Below are positions 33,774 through 44,804 of a stretch of DNA of 64,000 nt, piece by piece. This stretch comes from Blattamonas nauphoetae (lineage: Eukaryota; Preaxostyla; Oxymonadida). The DNA lies in assembly GCA_033064195.1 (NCBI GenBank), contig JARBJD010000090.1, positions 62,001 through 126,000 on the forward strand, written 5' to 3'. Within the stretch, counting starts at the first letter, position 1; each line of letters opens with the position of its first letter. A program made the position numbers and the translations under genes. Under the pieces are notes generated by a model, which was not told where the DNA came from, did no database searches, and was given only the letters and a program-made list of their open reading frames with translations.

Positions 33774-35116
33774 ATGGATCAGGAGATGTCGTTACTTTTT
33801 GTCGGAACTGTGTCTGTTATTCTTATTCTCTCTCTATTTTTTTCCAATTTTCTGTTCAGTTCAGCCAGCCCTACCATCTCCCGCAACACAAGTTGTGTTG
33901 CTCTCCGATTTGACGATGGCCATCTCTGGCTCTTTGATTGTGGAGAAGGGACCCAGCGAGAACTCCTAAAATATCCACACATAAATCCTTCCCTTGTCGA
34001 TGTCATTTTCATCACCCATCTTCATGGCGATCACGTCTATGGTTTATTTGGACTTCTGTGCAGTCTTTCGTTCAAACGAAAGAACCAACCAATTGATCTT
34101 ATCGGCCCAAAAGGTCTCAAAGAATTATTGGATTGTGTTCTTCCCTTGACAGATATGACAATCTCTTATCCAATTAACATACATGAACTTGTTTGATTCA
34201 GCTTCTTTCTTCTCAAACTTTTTTCAGCCAGAAGACGATGTCTCAACTCTGACAGACATATCCAATCCAAATCAGTCATTCCATCAACTCGGACGGAATG
34301 ATGTTTCTGTGATGGCTTTCCCTTTGTCTCATCAAATTCGTTCATTCGCTTTTCACGTTGAGCTTCGTCATCGATCGTCTCAAGTTAACATTCAACGAGC
34401 CCATTCCTATGGCATTGGATTTGGCCATTTTTTTGATGCACTGTCTTGCGGACAATCAGTCCGTCTACCAAATGGTGTTGTTGTCCTTCCGCAGGATGTC
34501 TGCGATTTAGTGACACACCGTCTTCTCATTTGTGGCGATTGTGGAGATGGATATGGTCGAGGAAAAGTTCACGATAGGACTCAACTTGAATCAGACATCC
34601 AACCTCCTCTCTCGTCACTTACAATCTCCCCTCTCTCTGCTGCTGTTCCGAGCTTTGTGCCAAAATCTCAACTTAACAAACCAAAACAACTCCCTCCAAT
34701 CCCAGCTAATTATCCACTCTTGTCAGCGAGCCCCGTCCCAAACACAGAGTCGCCACCACAACAAACTGAAGAATATGGAGTTGGAGATGCAAATGATTGG
34801 CCAAGGCTTGTTTCCACTTTGGAAAAGGTAGATACTCTTGTTCACGAGACAACTTTCGCTAATGAGCTGTCTCATCTAGCTGAGAGATGGGGACATTCAA
34901 CATCAAAAATGGCAGGCGAACGAGCTGTTCAACTCAATGCAAAGACCCTCATCATTACACACTTTAGGTATGCTTCCCCTTCATTTGATGTTTTACAGTA
35001 AACGATACACCGAAACACCAAATGGCCTCCAGGAACTCTTCGAACAAACCAGGGAAGCGGCTGGAAATATCAAAGTCCTTCCAGCATATGACGGATTTAT
35101 GTTTCCACTGGATTGA
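33774..35116 (+). CDS. Short-form ribonuclease Z (tRNase Z, ELAC1-like)
   Basis: RNase Z removes the 3' trailer from pre-tRNAs before CCA addition. Exons 33774-33811, 33860-34190, 34228-34967 and 34999-35116 fit in phase (introns 48, 37 and 31 nt), giving about 408 residues. The start MDQEMSLLFVGTVSASPT matches the family's 'LGTGSA.PT' strand, followed by WLFDCGEGTQRELL, the Zn-binding motif FITHLHGDH (His cluster), LLICGDCG with the metal-binding Asp, DTLVHETTF and LIITHFSKRY. An insert of about 65 residues, rich in Pro and Ser (about 34590-34770), separates the DCG and HET motifs. Splicing is needed to restore both the N-terminal strand and the 'THFSKRY' motif, which supports the intron calls. 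Confidence 0.92.
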
Positions 35117-35322
35117 TCAGTATTTTGCAGTGAGCATTTCACCGTTCCCCTTTTGCCCAGAATCAACTTTGAAACAACCATTCTCGTCTCAATCCTCCTC
35201 ATTGGTTCAGAATGGAGAATAGAGGTCAAAAATTGAAGACATGAGTGCTTCAGTCGACAATGAATAGATATGAAATGAACGAAAACGTGAAAATGAAAGA
35301 AAGATTGGTTTGACTGATGACG

Positions 35323-35935
35323 CTAGATCTTCTCTATCTTTTCAGTTTCTAGCTTCGGATTGGGCGATTTTGTCGGTGTTGTTGCCGTTTTCCAATCAAA
35401 AGAACATTTATGAGACTCAGGGAGTCTGTGCGATGTACAGTAGAAGTTTCCACATTTGCACTCAAATCCCATCACACCGACCTTTTTGTTGCACGAAGCA
35501 CATCGTTTTGGACCTTCATTCTGTTTTACCGTCTCTGGTTGAATGGGTACGTTGGCCTCGGATTCTGGGCTTAAATTTGTTCCCTGTGGTGTTGCCTCGA
35601 TGGACTTATTTGGTTGAACTGAGATCAAGAACAGAAATAAGGCGTGAGGAGGAAGTATTAAGGTGACTGAGAAGAGATATACTGGAAGAGGGGCTGACTG
35701 CTCCAGATTGGAGTTGGGTTGTGGGGTGTTGGATGGTTGGTGGCGTGATTGACTTATTTTGTCGGCACATTTCTTCTCGATAACATTTTGAACACATTCC
35801 GCTTGTGTTTTCACTTCTAAACCATTAAGCCGTGTTGGAGGAAAGTTGAATTGAGAAAAGAGGAGACCCGAAGAAGCCACAGCCGGCAACGCATCGTTTT
35901 GGAGCCTGTTCCTGTTGCTGGGTTTGCTGATTCAT
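35323..35935 (-). CDS. A20/AN1 zinc-finger protein (stress-associated protein / ZFAND5-6 type)
   Basis: These small proteins bind ubiquitin through A20 fingers and link stress to proteasome function. Exons 35935-35868, 35816-35683 and 35618-35323 give about 165 residues; introns are 51 and 64 nt. The A20 finger is split by the first intron: CVAGCGFFG before and SENTSGMCSKCYREE after, giving the Cx3C...CxxC pattern. The AN1 finger (about residues 105-145) is complete: RCASCNKKVG, FECKCGNFYCTSHR, ESHKCSFDW. A Ser/Thr/Pro/Gln linker joins them. Size, order and spacing match plant SAPs and animal ZFAND5/6. The start ATG at 35935 sits directly before the Gln-rich leader (MNQQTQQQEQAPK). The gene converges on RNase Z with about 200 bp between stops. 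Confidence 0.93.
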
Positions 35936-36091
35936 AACCGATACTTTTTGTGAATCGATAATATGATTTAATGAGATGATGAATGAGTTGTGTACCCACA
36001 ATTCGAATTGTTCACCAACCTCGGAGAAAACCTCGTTGAAAGTTTGTGAAAAGATGAAAAAAAATGAAATCAGTGACAAGGAATGTAGTAA

Positions 36092-37336
36092 CTACTCTCC
36101 TGTAAAATCTTCCTCTTCCTCCAAGTCTTCAGGGTCTGGATCAGGCCGACTGACATCGATCTCCCCGTGCTCCTCATGAGCAAATCGCCGGAGAAGCTCT
36201 CCCTCTTCCTCAGACGTGAGAGGCCGAGACGGGTTTGAGTTTGTCTGCTCCTGCGAACCACCCCTTCCGCTAGTCCCCTCCTGGCCGTCGCCGCCTTCTC
36301 TGCTCTCCTCGTCTGTCTCGTCCTCCGTCTCCTCCTCGTCCGACGCCGAGTCTGCAGCACTGGCCTGCTCAGCAGCCTTCCTCTCGGACGGCGTGGAGGT
36401 TGTTGACGATCCAAGCACAGACTCTGCCGGGCGGGTGGGCGAGGACTGGTCGAGAGCGTCGAGTCGCATTTGCTTCTCCTCTTCGCTGATCCGCGCTTTC
36501 TCCGCACTTTTGGGTGTCTTATCAGGGGACAGAGTGGAGGTGTTGGCCAGGGGACTGTGCGAATGCGGGTCTTGACGGGAATGCTTCCCCACAACCTTGT
36601 TTGGAGGCGTCGCCGTTGGGTCGAGGCTGTCACTCGACGGATAAGGTGAATAGGCAGGCACAGTTCCAAATTCAGTGCCGTCGTGCTGTTGGGATACATC
36701 TTGATCCTCAGAAGCAATTGGGTTGCGTTCAATAGCAGCCGTCTCGTGACGAGCATTTCCCTCATTGTCTTCGTCGATAAATGACGACGTGGAACCACTG
36801 TCGTTATTTTCAAATTCGTCGTCGTCCTTATAGTTATCTTCTTCCTGAATTTCTTCTTCTTTCGGCTCAGGCTGCTTGTTCGGCTGATTTACTGGCTGAA
36901 GTTGTCCCTGTGACCGCTCTTGGATATGCTGTTCCATTACTTCCCTTCGAAGTTTTGTTTCAACGAGATAATCAAGGATCCATTGAAGCTGAGCTTGTGT
37001 GGAAGGGAGTGGTGTGAGCGCTGGGAGGAGCGCACTGAATGCTGTGTCGGCTACAGGTCGATCAACGGCCGGAATATCTTTGGCCAAACGAGCATGAACA
37101 TATGTTTTATCTGCGTATTCTTCCCAGAGGGGGCGGAGGGAAGTCGGCGAGGATTGAGATGAAGATTGATTTTCCATTTCATGAAAAAGGGTGATTGCTT
37201 GAACTTGTGTTTGTTCCAATTGATGTGAACAGTACATATCGAAGGGACACTCTTCCGATGGTAAAAGAGAGTCATATTGGGAAAGAATGTCATGAAAAGC
37301 TGGCTGTTGGGGTTGACTATTCTGGGCTCGCATCAT
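36092..37336 (-). CDS. Unidentified acidic disordered protein, 414 residues
   Basis: One open frame from ATG 37336 (MMRAQNSQPQQPAFHDILS). The N-terminal 140 residues look folded and helical (ATAFSALL-like stretches; QAQLQWILDYLVETKLRREV about residues 118-137). The rest is Glu/Asp/Ser-rich, with EEEIQEEDNYKDDDEFENND and a closing DPEDLEEEEDF. No family recognised. The frame has no clear intron, and 5' exons upstream of 37336 remain possible. Base composition is AT-leaning at the 5' end and GC-richer at the 3' end. Confidence 0.65.
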   Translation of the reverse strand: MMRAQNSQPQQPAFHDILSQYDSLLPSEECPFDMYCSHQLEQTQVQAITLFHEMENQSSSQSSPTSLRPLWEEYADKTYVHARLAKDIPAVDRPVADTAFSALLPALTPLPSTQAQLQWILDYLVETKLRREVMEQHIQERSQGQLQPVNQPNKQPEPKEEEIQEEDNYKDDDEFENNDSGSTSSFIDEDNEGNARHETAAIERNPIASEDQDVSQQHDGTEFGTVPAYSPYPSSDSLDPTATPPNKVVGKHSRQDPHSHSPLANTSTLSPDKTPKSAEKARISEEEKQMRLDALDQSSPTRPAESVLGSSTTSTPSERKAAEQASAADSASDEEETEDETDEESREGGDGQEGTSGRGGSQEQTNSNPSRPLTSEEEGELLRRFAHEEHGEIDVSRPDPDPEDLEEEEDFTGE

Positions 37337-37925
37337 CTGTCCTGTCCTGGAGGACTGTGCTGTTGTCGAGTTGCTGAGAGGTGAATGCGAATGACGATCC
37401 TGACATAGAGGTCGAAGGAGAACAAGATGAAGAAAGATAAGTTGATAAAAAAATCAATTTCAGATCGAAATGGGAAAGAATAACAACTCCAGAGTGATAG
37501 AGAGAGATGAGATTGTTGAAACAGTACTCAAATCTTTATGTACAAAAGTACATTCGAAAGAAAGAGTAGAGTTAAACATACGTTGGTGTATTGGGGTTTT
37601 GAAGTTTCAGAAGGCATAGATTTGAAAAAGTCTTACGATTTGATCAGAAATATTTCGAATAAAGTTAGAGAACAACGAGTGAATCGAGAGTACGACACAT
37701 TCATGGTCAGATCAGTACATCTAGTATTCCAGAAATGAATCAGAGTAACCAGCAATTTCTTGGTATTTACCATTAGTTTTTCGTTCAAAATTTTTGATCC
37801 TGATTGTTCGTTTTCTCGTATACTCCAAAGAAAGTCTCTCTACGATTCTCTCACTCATTGATTGCCTTTCAAATCTGGTATCGATTTTACTGAACTAAAA
37901 TTGTGAATATCTTTATCCTCGATAT
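37337..37925. other. Divergent intergenic region of about 590 bp
   Basis: AT-rich sequence between a minus-strand gene and a plus-strand gene. A 66-codon frame at 37538-37738 has no recognisable similarity and I treat it as chance. The region should hold two promoters. Confidence 0.35.
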
Positions 37926-37927
37926 CT

Positions 37928-39000
37928 AGATTTCGGATTCTTGCGTTCATAAACGTGAATTGGTGTCCAAAATCAAAAATCAACTTGAAGTTCTACAGGA
38001 AATCTATCTCTCACAGAACAAATGTTTGATTCGTCAGTTATCATACCGTTTTATTTGGTTTCGAAACAGTTCTTATTCAAAACAGGATTCTTCACGAACA
38101 GCAGTCTGGATCACTACACACTCATGCAGACATGTCGTCTATTTCGAATATGAGTCTCCCACCACACTCTGGAGCCACACTTCCTTTTCAACAACATCAT
38201 CCTCCACCGACTTCGACATTACTTACAGATAATGTCTTCACCATTTCAAATCCTAGAACTTCCATCGAGGCAATTGCTTCGCCTTCCCCTGTGACCCTAA
38301 TGTCTTATGAAGTTCCTTCCGCCTTCTCATTTTCACACGTAAAGTCACAGAATTCATCTCATCAAAGCCTCTCGCTTCGACCACAATCAGCGAAAGTCAC
38401 CAAATCAACAAACAAGACCAACTCACCAAAGCGACAGATTAAAAGCATGCCTGTCCTTTATTTAATGTTCCAGAAAGTGTTTTTCAAGTTCCGCCCCTTC
38501 GCCTCCCACAAAAGAATGATCATCGAGAGCGAGGCGAACAACGTCCTGTCTCTCGTTCTGCAAAGCCTCGCAGCCCATCTCTTCCTCCAATGGTTCTCGG
38601 AAGAAGAAAAAAATCCTCATTCGGAACAAATCCAACGGTTTTATTCCTCAACAAGAAAAATGCTAAGAAGCAGCGCTCAAGCAGCATCCCAAAGAAGCAA
38701 ACTACAACTAATGACCCTCCTCCACAATATCATGTTTTCCACTTTATTCTTTCACAGATGCGATCCGAAAAAGAAGAAGAGATGTCAGAGCTTGTCAAAA
38801 AGCTTCATACTCTGTCATTGAACCAGATTCATGATGATCCAGATGCACAACTTGCACAAACAAGAAAGATTGCACAACTTTCAAAAGAAATTTTGGTCAA
38901 GAGAGAATCAATAAACCGTATTGAGAGGTCGCTACAATTGGCTCGCACAAAACCTCAATCTTCGATTCTAACTTCACTTCTACATGATGATTGTCCGTAG
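37928..39000 (+). CDS. Unidentified spliced coiled-coil protein
   Basis: Open pieces join in a plausible order: DSCVHKRELVSKIKNQLEVLQ (about 37937-38000), a short intron ending at about 38060, a Ser/Pro/His-rich part (ADMSSISNMSLPPHSGATLP, about 38126-38440), another intron near 38445-38495, then a basic part (LPPMVLGRRKKSSFG) and a C-terminal coiled coil (SEKEEEMSELVKKLHTLSL ... KEILVKRESINRIERS) ending at TAG 38998-39000. The start codon and first exon were not resolved. No family recognised; it looks like a small coiled-coil scaffold. Confidence 0.5.
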
Positions 39001-39089
39001 AGATTGCTTCTTTGATTGATGAACCATTTTTGCGCGTTTTTTTTCATTTTTATTCTGATCTCAACAAAATCGGTGGGCCGGATCACAAC

Positions 39090-39338
39090 ATGGCACAAGT
39101 CGACGCACCTTTAAATGTGAGCTTTCTTGATGGAAGCGTCAAACAAATTCCATACAATAAGACAATGACTGGAAAAGATTTAATGACCCGAATCACCCAG
39201 ATGTTAGCTTCACCTCCATCAAGAACTAGCCTCGTCTGCAAAGGAAAGGCAGTCCAACCAAACAAAACTATGGAAGACCAAAATATTAGTCCGGGGGAAA
39301 CACTCCATTTCACTTGGAAAATGAAGGGAGGACACTAA
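39090..39338 (+). CDS. Divergent ubiquitin-like protein ending Gly-Gly-His
   Basis: An 82-residue protein from ATG 39090. It aligns by eye along the whole ubiquitin fold: LNVSFLDGSVKQIPY for strands 1-2, LMTRITQML for the helix, TSLVCKGKAVQPNKTMEDQN for the 'RLIFAGKQLEDGRTLSDYN' segment, and GETLHFTWKMKGGH for 'STLHLVLRLRGG'. The di-glycine is followed by a single His before the stop, as expected of a modifier precursor whose tail is clipped (compare SUMO, NEDD8 or URM1 precursors). Identity to ubiquitin is low and it could instead be a stand-alone UBL that is never conjugated. The gene is intronless and sits 89 bp after the previous stop. Confidence 0.7.
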   Translation: MAQVDAPLNVSFLDGSVKQIPYNKTMTGKDLMTRITQMLASPPSRTSLVCKGKAVQPNKTMEDQNISPGETLHFTWKMKGGH

Positions 39339-39571
39339 TCTTTGACATTCATCCTCAACAACACTCGTGCAAATCTCTTCTTTATTCCATTTCATTCTTC
39401 ATGTGTTCGGCCATTCTCTCATTTCAATTGTGTTTTGAAAGAGTTACCCAGTCTCTTGTGTTCTTCGACTGGCATGACAGTTTTTCAAAGGTTTGATCGA
39501 CACCACTCCATCGGAGGCAATTCATTGATTACACTCCCTCAATCGATCTTTATTTTATCATTGTTCTTTGA

Positions 39572-42500
39572 ATGAATAAATATCAGAAAGTCAAAACTGT
39601 AGGTATATCACAATCAACCATTCTCACTCATGAACTACCTTTTTACCAGGTCGAGGAAGCTTTGGAGCAGCAATTCTTGTGAAACATAAAGAAAATGGAC
39701 GCCAATACATTTTAAAGGAAATTAATATCTCACAACTTTCTAAAAAGGAAAAGCAAGAATCAATAAACGAAATCAAGGTTCTCTCCAAACTTCGGTATAC
39801 TTATACGCTCTTGCTCAATTTTCCTTTTTACCATTCATTTTCTCCAAGCCACCCCAATATTGTGTCGTATCGCGAATCATTCATCGAAAAGGGACTCCTC
39901 TGTATTGTGATGGATTATGCGGATAGTGGAGATCTGTACCAACGAATTCAAAAACAGAAAAACACTCTCATGAAAGAGGACGTATGTTTTCTTTTAGTTT
40001 TTACAGAATCCAAGGTCATTCTGAACTATTTTGTTCAAATCTGTCTCGCAATGAAACACGTTCATGATCGAAAGATTCTTCATCGAGATCTAAAAACTCA
40101 GAACATTTTCCTGACATCAGGCAATGTTGTGAAGCTCGGAGATTTCGGAATTGCTCGTATCCTCAGTAATACAGGCGAACTTGCTAAAACTGCCATTGGA
40201 ACTCCGTACTACTTATCCCCAGAGATTTGTGAAGATAGGCCATACGATATGAAGAGTGATATCTGGTCTTTGGGATGTGTGTTGTATGAATTGACGACTC
40301 TAAAACATGCATTTGATGCGAACAACATGAAAGGCCTCGTCATGAAGATTTTGCGAGGATCGTATCCCCCAATCAACTCACAGTACAGGTATACCACGTT
40401 CTGCCCTTTAATCAATTTTTCTGATGCTATTCCCCAATCACCTTGTCTATCATTCATCTACACGAAATTCTCTGTTCCTCAGCCCCGACCTCAAGAATCT
40501 CATTGCCCAAATGTTCAACAGAAACCCAAAGCAGAGACCTTCTGTGAACCAAATCCTTTTGATGCCATTCATCCAACGACGGATCAACAACTTCCTCTCA
40601 GAAACACTCATCTCGTCCGAGTTCTCACACACCATCATGCATGGCAAGAAGTTCATGGACCAAACAGTGGGCTTCGACCCCCAAGAGACGGGGGCCATCC
40701 AAGACGCGCAGTCAGCACTGGACCAGATGCAGCCAGCTCTTCCCAAATCGAACTACCCTCAGCAGGCACCGAAGCAGCCATCGCGCCCGCCTTCGTCCCG
40801 CTCGAAGGCGCCGTCCCCCACTCCACCCCCACAGAGCGACAACAACGCTGCAGCACGCGAGAAGGCCGAGCAGGAACGGAAGGTCGAAGAGGCGAGGATG
40901 CGACAGCGCGAGATGCTGAAGCAGCAGGCTCTGCAGCGAGAGAAGGAGCGAGCAGAGGAGCTGGCGAGGAAGCAGCAGGCAGCATACGCCGCAGCGGCAG
41001 AGGCACAGAAACAGCGGATCGAACAGCTCCGTCAGCAGGAAGCAGCGAAGGAGGCTGAGCGGAAGAGGATCGCTGCAGACGCCGAGCGGAAGCGGAGAGA
41101 GGCGGAGAAGAGGGCAGCCGAGATCCGAGTGGAGAAGATGCGGGAGATGAAGGAGCGGGAGGATAGAGAGCGGCAGATCCGCGAAGAGGCCCGCCGCAAC
41201 TTCTTCGAGCAGCAGGAACAGGCTCGCCGCAACAAAATGGCAGTCGACGCGCAGATTTACGGGAATGACCCTCCGCCGTCTCTTCCGCCGCAGCAGCACA
41301 CGCCGACAGAGCAGCACTCGTCGGAACCAGTGTCTGCCCCGCGGAAGAAGAGCCCCTCGTCGTACCCGCCGCTCGAAGACTATTTCGTCAAGCCGAAGCA
41401 GGCACAAGTTGCTGGGCAGCCGAAGACAGCTCGAGTGACACCCAAAGCAGCTCCAAAGTCTGCTCCAAAATCAGCACCGAAGAGAGTCGCGTCACCCACC
41501 CCTCCCGCTGCACCCCGCCGACCGACAAGTCCAAAACCCAAACTGTCTGCACCGCAGTCAGCAAACAACAGACCCACGTCGGCAAAGAAAGCTGCTCCAA
41601 AAATGCCAGACAGACCCAAAACAAACACACCGGCAAAATCGGCGGAGCCAGACAAGCAGAAGCAGAAGAACTTGGAGGACAAGTTTGGAGAGCTGCAGCG
41701 GATGATGAAGAAGCCGGCCTCTCCCGCACTTGATCAGCCACCCCCGCCTTCGAACAAAATCAAACCGAAAGCAGCAAACTCAGCAAGCCCGTCGAAGCAT
41801 GTCTCAGAGCGGTTGGGAGTGGGTGCGTCGACGATGGTACTGAGCGACATTGACAGGCAGTTTGAAGAAGAGGAAAGACGACTGCAGGCGCAGAAAGGAG
41901 GAAAAGTGGCAGATTTCAAAATAGACGCGTCGTCGACTATGCTGAACGAGATCGACCGACAGTTTGAGGAGGAAGAGCGCCAACTCCGCGCGGAGGAGAA
42001 ACAGCGGCAGAGGGAGGAGCAGATGGCAGCGATTGCGGCGTCTGTGGAGCCAGCTCGCAACGTAAACAAGCTGAAAGTCAATCCAAACGCGAAAAAGGGG
42101 CAGCGGAAGAGCTCGAACTATGTGGAAGACCATGCGATGATGGAAGCGAAGGCGAGCGACGTGAAGAACGATGCGAATCGAGTGAAGCGGCTGCTGCTGG
42201 GTGAGAAGGAGAAGAAGGATTTGGATGAGGGTCCGTGCGGGGTGAAGATTGTTCGGAGAGGAGAAGGAATGAACAGGATCAAGCAGCTGCACAACCAAAA
42301 CAAGGTTGACGACAAGAAGCAGCGGGAATACGAAGAGAAACTGCGGCAACTGGAGGAAGAGAAGAGGGCTCAGGCTGGAGACAAGCCGTGGCTGAAGAAG
42401 GGGAAGTCGAAAGAGGAGAAGGCTCTCGAGGAAGAGAAGAGACGACTCGAGCAAGAGATGAAGGACGCCGAGGAGTCGGAGCGGAAGAAGGTGGTGGAAG

Positions 42501-43868
42501 AAGCGCGACTCCGAGAGAAGGAGAAGAGAGACGCCGAGCGGAAGGCCTTCCACGAGATGATTGCGAAGAAGAAAAAGAAGGGCCACGCGGGAGAGGAGGA
42601 GGATTTCATGGTGCTCGTCGCACCTGCCAACAAGCCGGAGAAGAAGGAAGAGCCGAAGGAAGACAAGCCAGAAAGCAAGAAAGGGTCCAACTTTGAGTTT
42701 GTTGTTTTGGCTCCAACGAGACCAGCTCAAAAACCAGCCCCAGCCAACGATGAAAGCAAAAAGAAGGAAGAAGAACAGAAAAAGAAGGAAGAAGAACAGA
42801 AAAAGAAGGAAGAAGAACAGAAAAAGAAGGAAGAGGAACAGAAAAAGAAGGAAGAAGAGAGAAAGCAAGAAGAGAAACGACGTCAAGAAGAAAAGGAGAA
42901 AGAAGCCCTGAGACTCAAAGAAGCAGAGCAGAAAAAGGCAGCCGACCAAACCAAAAGCGAAGACAAACCCAAACCGTCCGTCGCAAAGAAGGACACCGCA
43001 GAGCCGTCGCTGCCTCCGTCCTCGTTCCAATCTGCACAAAGCACGCTCGACGGAGACGCAATTTGGGAAGCAGCAAGATCAGATGCCGCCTCCGACGACG
43101 AAGACGACGACGACGTGGAGATTGTTGGGTTTGCCGCTGACGACAGCGATGAGGAGACCGACGAGGATGTCGCGCAGGCGAAAGTGTACAACGACATGAT
43201 GGGGGAGATGCTGGGAATCCTCCAGACCAACCCGAAGGAGTCCATCGAGGAGGAGAACGACGACGACGAGGACGACCAAGTGGTGCACCTGCGATTGGGA
43301 GCGGGGTTGGGGGCAGTGAACGAGGACGATGACTTGGAGGGCGAGTGGGAGAACGAAAGCCAGAAGACAGCCCTGTCGGAGAACCCTCCCGTCACACCAG
43401 CGCCGAAGAAGCGGCGGGGATGGGTGGTCAAGGACGGAGCGAAGGAGTCTGCCGTCCCTTTTTGTGCGTCATCTTCTTTCTTTCTCATTCCTCTCTTCTC
43501 CCCCCTCTCCTTTCAGAGTCGCCCTCGACCAGCCATCCACAACCAAGTTCACAAGCTTTGGGCAGACCCTCCGTCTGCCGGGTGTGTCTGAAGAGGACTC
43601 GCTGTGCTACCGAATCGAGTCGCTCAAGATCTACTGCGAACAGATCGTCCCGGTGGAGAAGTTCATCTCTCTCTACCACGCCATGAAGACCATCCAGGAG
43701 AAGGACGACGACGAGACAATGAGCATCGAGAAGGCGCAGAAGATCATGGGTGTCACGGAGAAAGAAACTGACTCGGGAAAGGTCGTCCAGCTCATTTCCC
43801 TCATCAACCAACTCATCTATTGCGAAGACAGACTTGATGACATTCATATCAAGGAAGATGAGTCTTAG
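39572..43868 (+). CDS. NEK1-like Ser/Thr kinase with long coiled-coil tail, about 1339 residues
   Basis: NEK kinases act on centrosomes, basal bodies and cilia. Six exons fit: 39572-39602, 39650-39794, 39849-39981, 40015-40388, 40483-43467 and 43517-43868; introns are 47, 54, 33, 94 and 49 nt. Kinase motifs are complete: [12 protein letters not shown] (P-loop), ILKEI (catalytic Lys), [15 protein letters not shown] (catalytic loop), GDFGIARIL, the activation loop [14 protein letters not shown], and [13 protein letters not shown]. After the kinase come Lys/Glu/Gln coiled coil, an Ala/Pro/Lys linker, a KKKEEEQ repeat and two near-copies of a [20 protein letters not shown] segment. The last exon ([20 protein letters not shown] ... 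[11 protein letters not shown]) resembles the small conserved helical domain at the extreme C-terminus of animal NEK1. The 33-nt intron keeps the frame. Confidence 0.9.
42757..42860 (+). repeat. 21-bp coding tandem repeat (about 5 units) in the kinase tail
   Basis: Units of the type aagaaggaagaagaacagaa encode KKKEEEQ five times in a row, with very few changes. They form a single charged helix or coiled coil. Near identity suggests recent expansion by slippage. Confidence 0.85.
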
Positions 43869-44081
43869 TTATCGTTTATTCTCCTGAACTTAGAATTTTC
43901 TTCTTTTCGGATACCTCTTTCTTCTGACACAGTTTTCATTGAGTGTTTCTTTCTTGCATCTCACCCCTTCCTTGTTTCTTTTTCAACAGATCATATATAT
44001 CAACTTTTGTTCAACCAACACTTGAGCCTAGTGATTCATTGGGCTGATCAGTCACCCTATCGGAGAATTGACAATATCGGA

Positions 44082-44545
44082 ATGTCTGAACAAAAAGTGA
44101 AACCCCTCTCTCAGCAAAGTTTGTATTTTTCTTCTGGATACAGAATATCCGTTACACATCGCTCTTCTCCTCTTTGTGTTCAGAATTGTGCACGGAACTC
44201 GTTAAAACTGTGAATGAATATACCCAAATTTTTCAAGCTCTGAGCAACACCGACGTATCGAAAGAAGTTTTGAGAGTGGCAGCAAACCTTTCAAGCGAAG
44301 AGAAAGTTGTTGATGAAACTGCGCAATTTGTGCAGGCAATCTCAAAGAATATCAGCATGTTAAACCAAACGTCTGCGAACCTACTCATTCATATTTTACA
44401 TTTTCCCCATGCTTCCATCGATACATCATCTTTTAGTCTCGAGACGACTCACCAAGCAATAAAGGGAAAACCAAGAGAAGGAACACGAGATCAAGCATCA
44501 ATCCAACCGAAGGACGATGAAGATGATGACGATGATGAAGATTAA
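44082..44545 (+). CDS. Small acidic-tailed helical protein, about 132 residues
   Basis: Exon 1 44082-44118 (MSEQKVKPLSQQ) and exon 2 44184-44545 are joined over a 65-nt intron (GTTTGT...GTTCAG). The body (LCTELVKTVNEYTQIFQALS, KVVDETAQFVQAISKNISML) is amphipathic helix; the end is a DDEDDDDDED tail. Size and helix pattern recall small subunits of tethering or mediator-like complexes, but I cannot name a family. Confidence 0.65.
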
Positions 44546-44804
44546 TCGTTATGCTATCAGAAATTGTGTTAATTATCTGTACAATCCTCATTCATCATCT
44601 CTCTTCTTTTTCTATGAATCACGTCACTTATCTTCATTTTTTACAAGCTTTACCACACTAGCTCTTAATTCCTTGTCCTATTTCATCTTCGTAGTCAGAT
44701 GACAGCTCTTTTTGGGACAGAGATCTCTCGTGAAATTCTGACGTGGATTTTTCTTGCTATCTTTGGTCAAACGAAGAAAAATGAAATGAAAATGAAAAAC
44801 TTTA
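44546..44804. other. Convergent 3' intergenic gap
   Basis: About 260 bp between two stop codons on opposite strands; AT-rich, with no gene seen. Confidence 0.4.

Noticed and set aside
37538-37738. 66-codon plus-strand frame in the intergenic region
   Set aside because: AT-rich, no family resemblance, and no consistent splice link to either neighbour.
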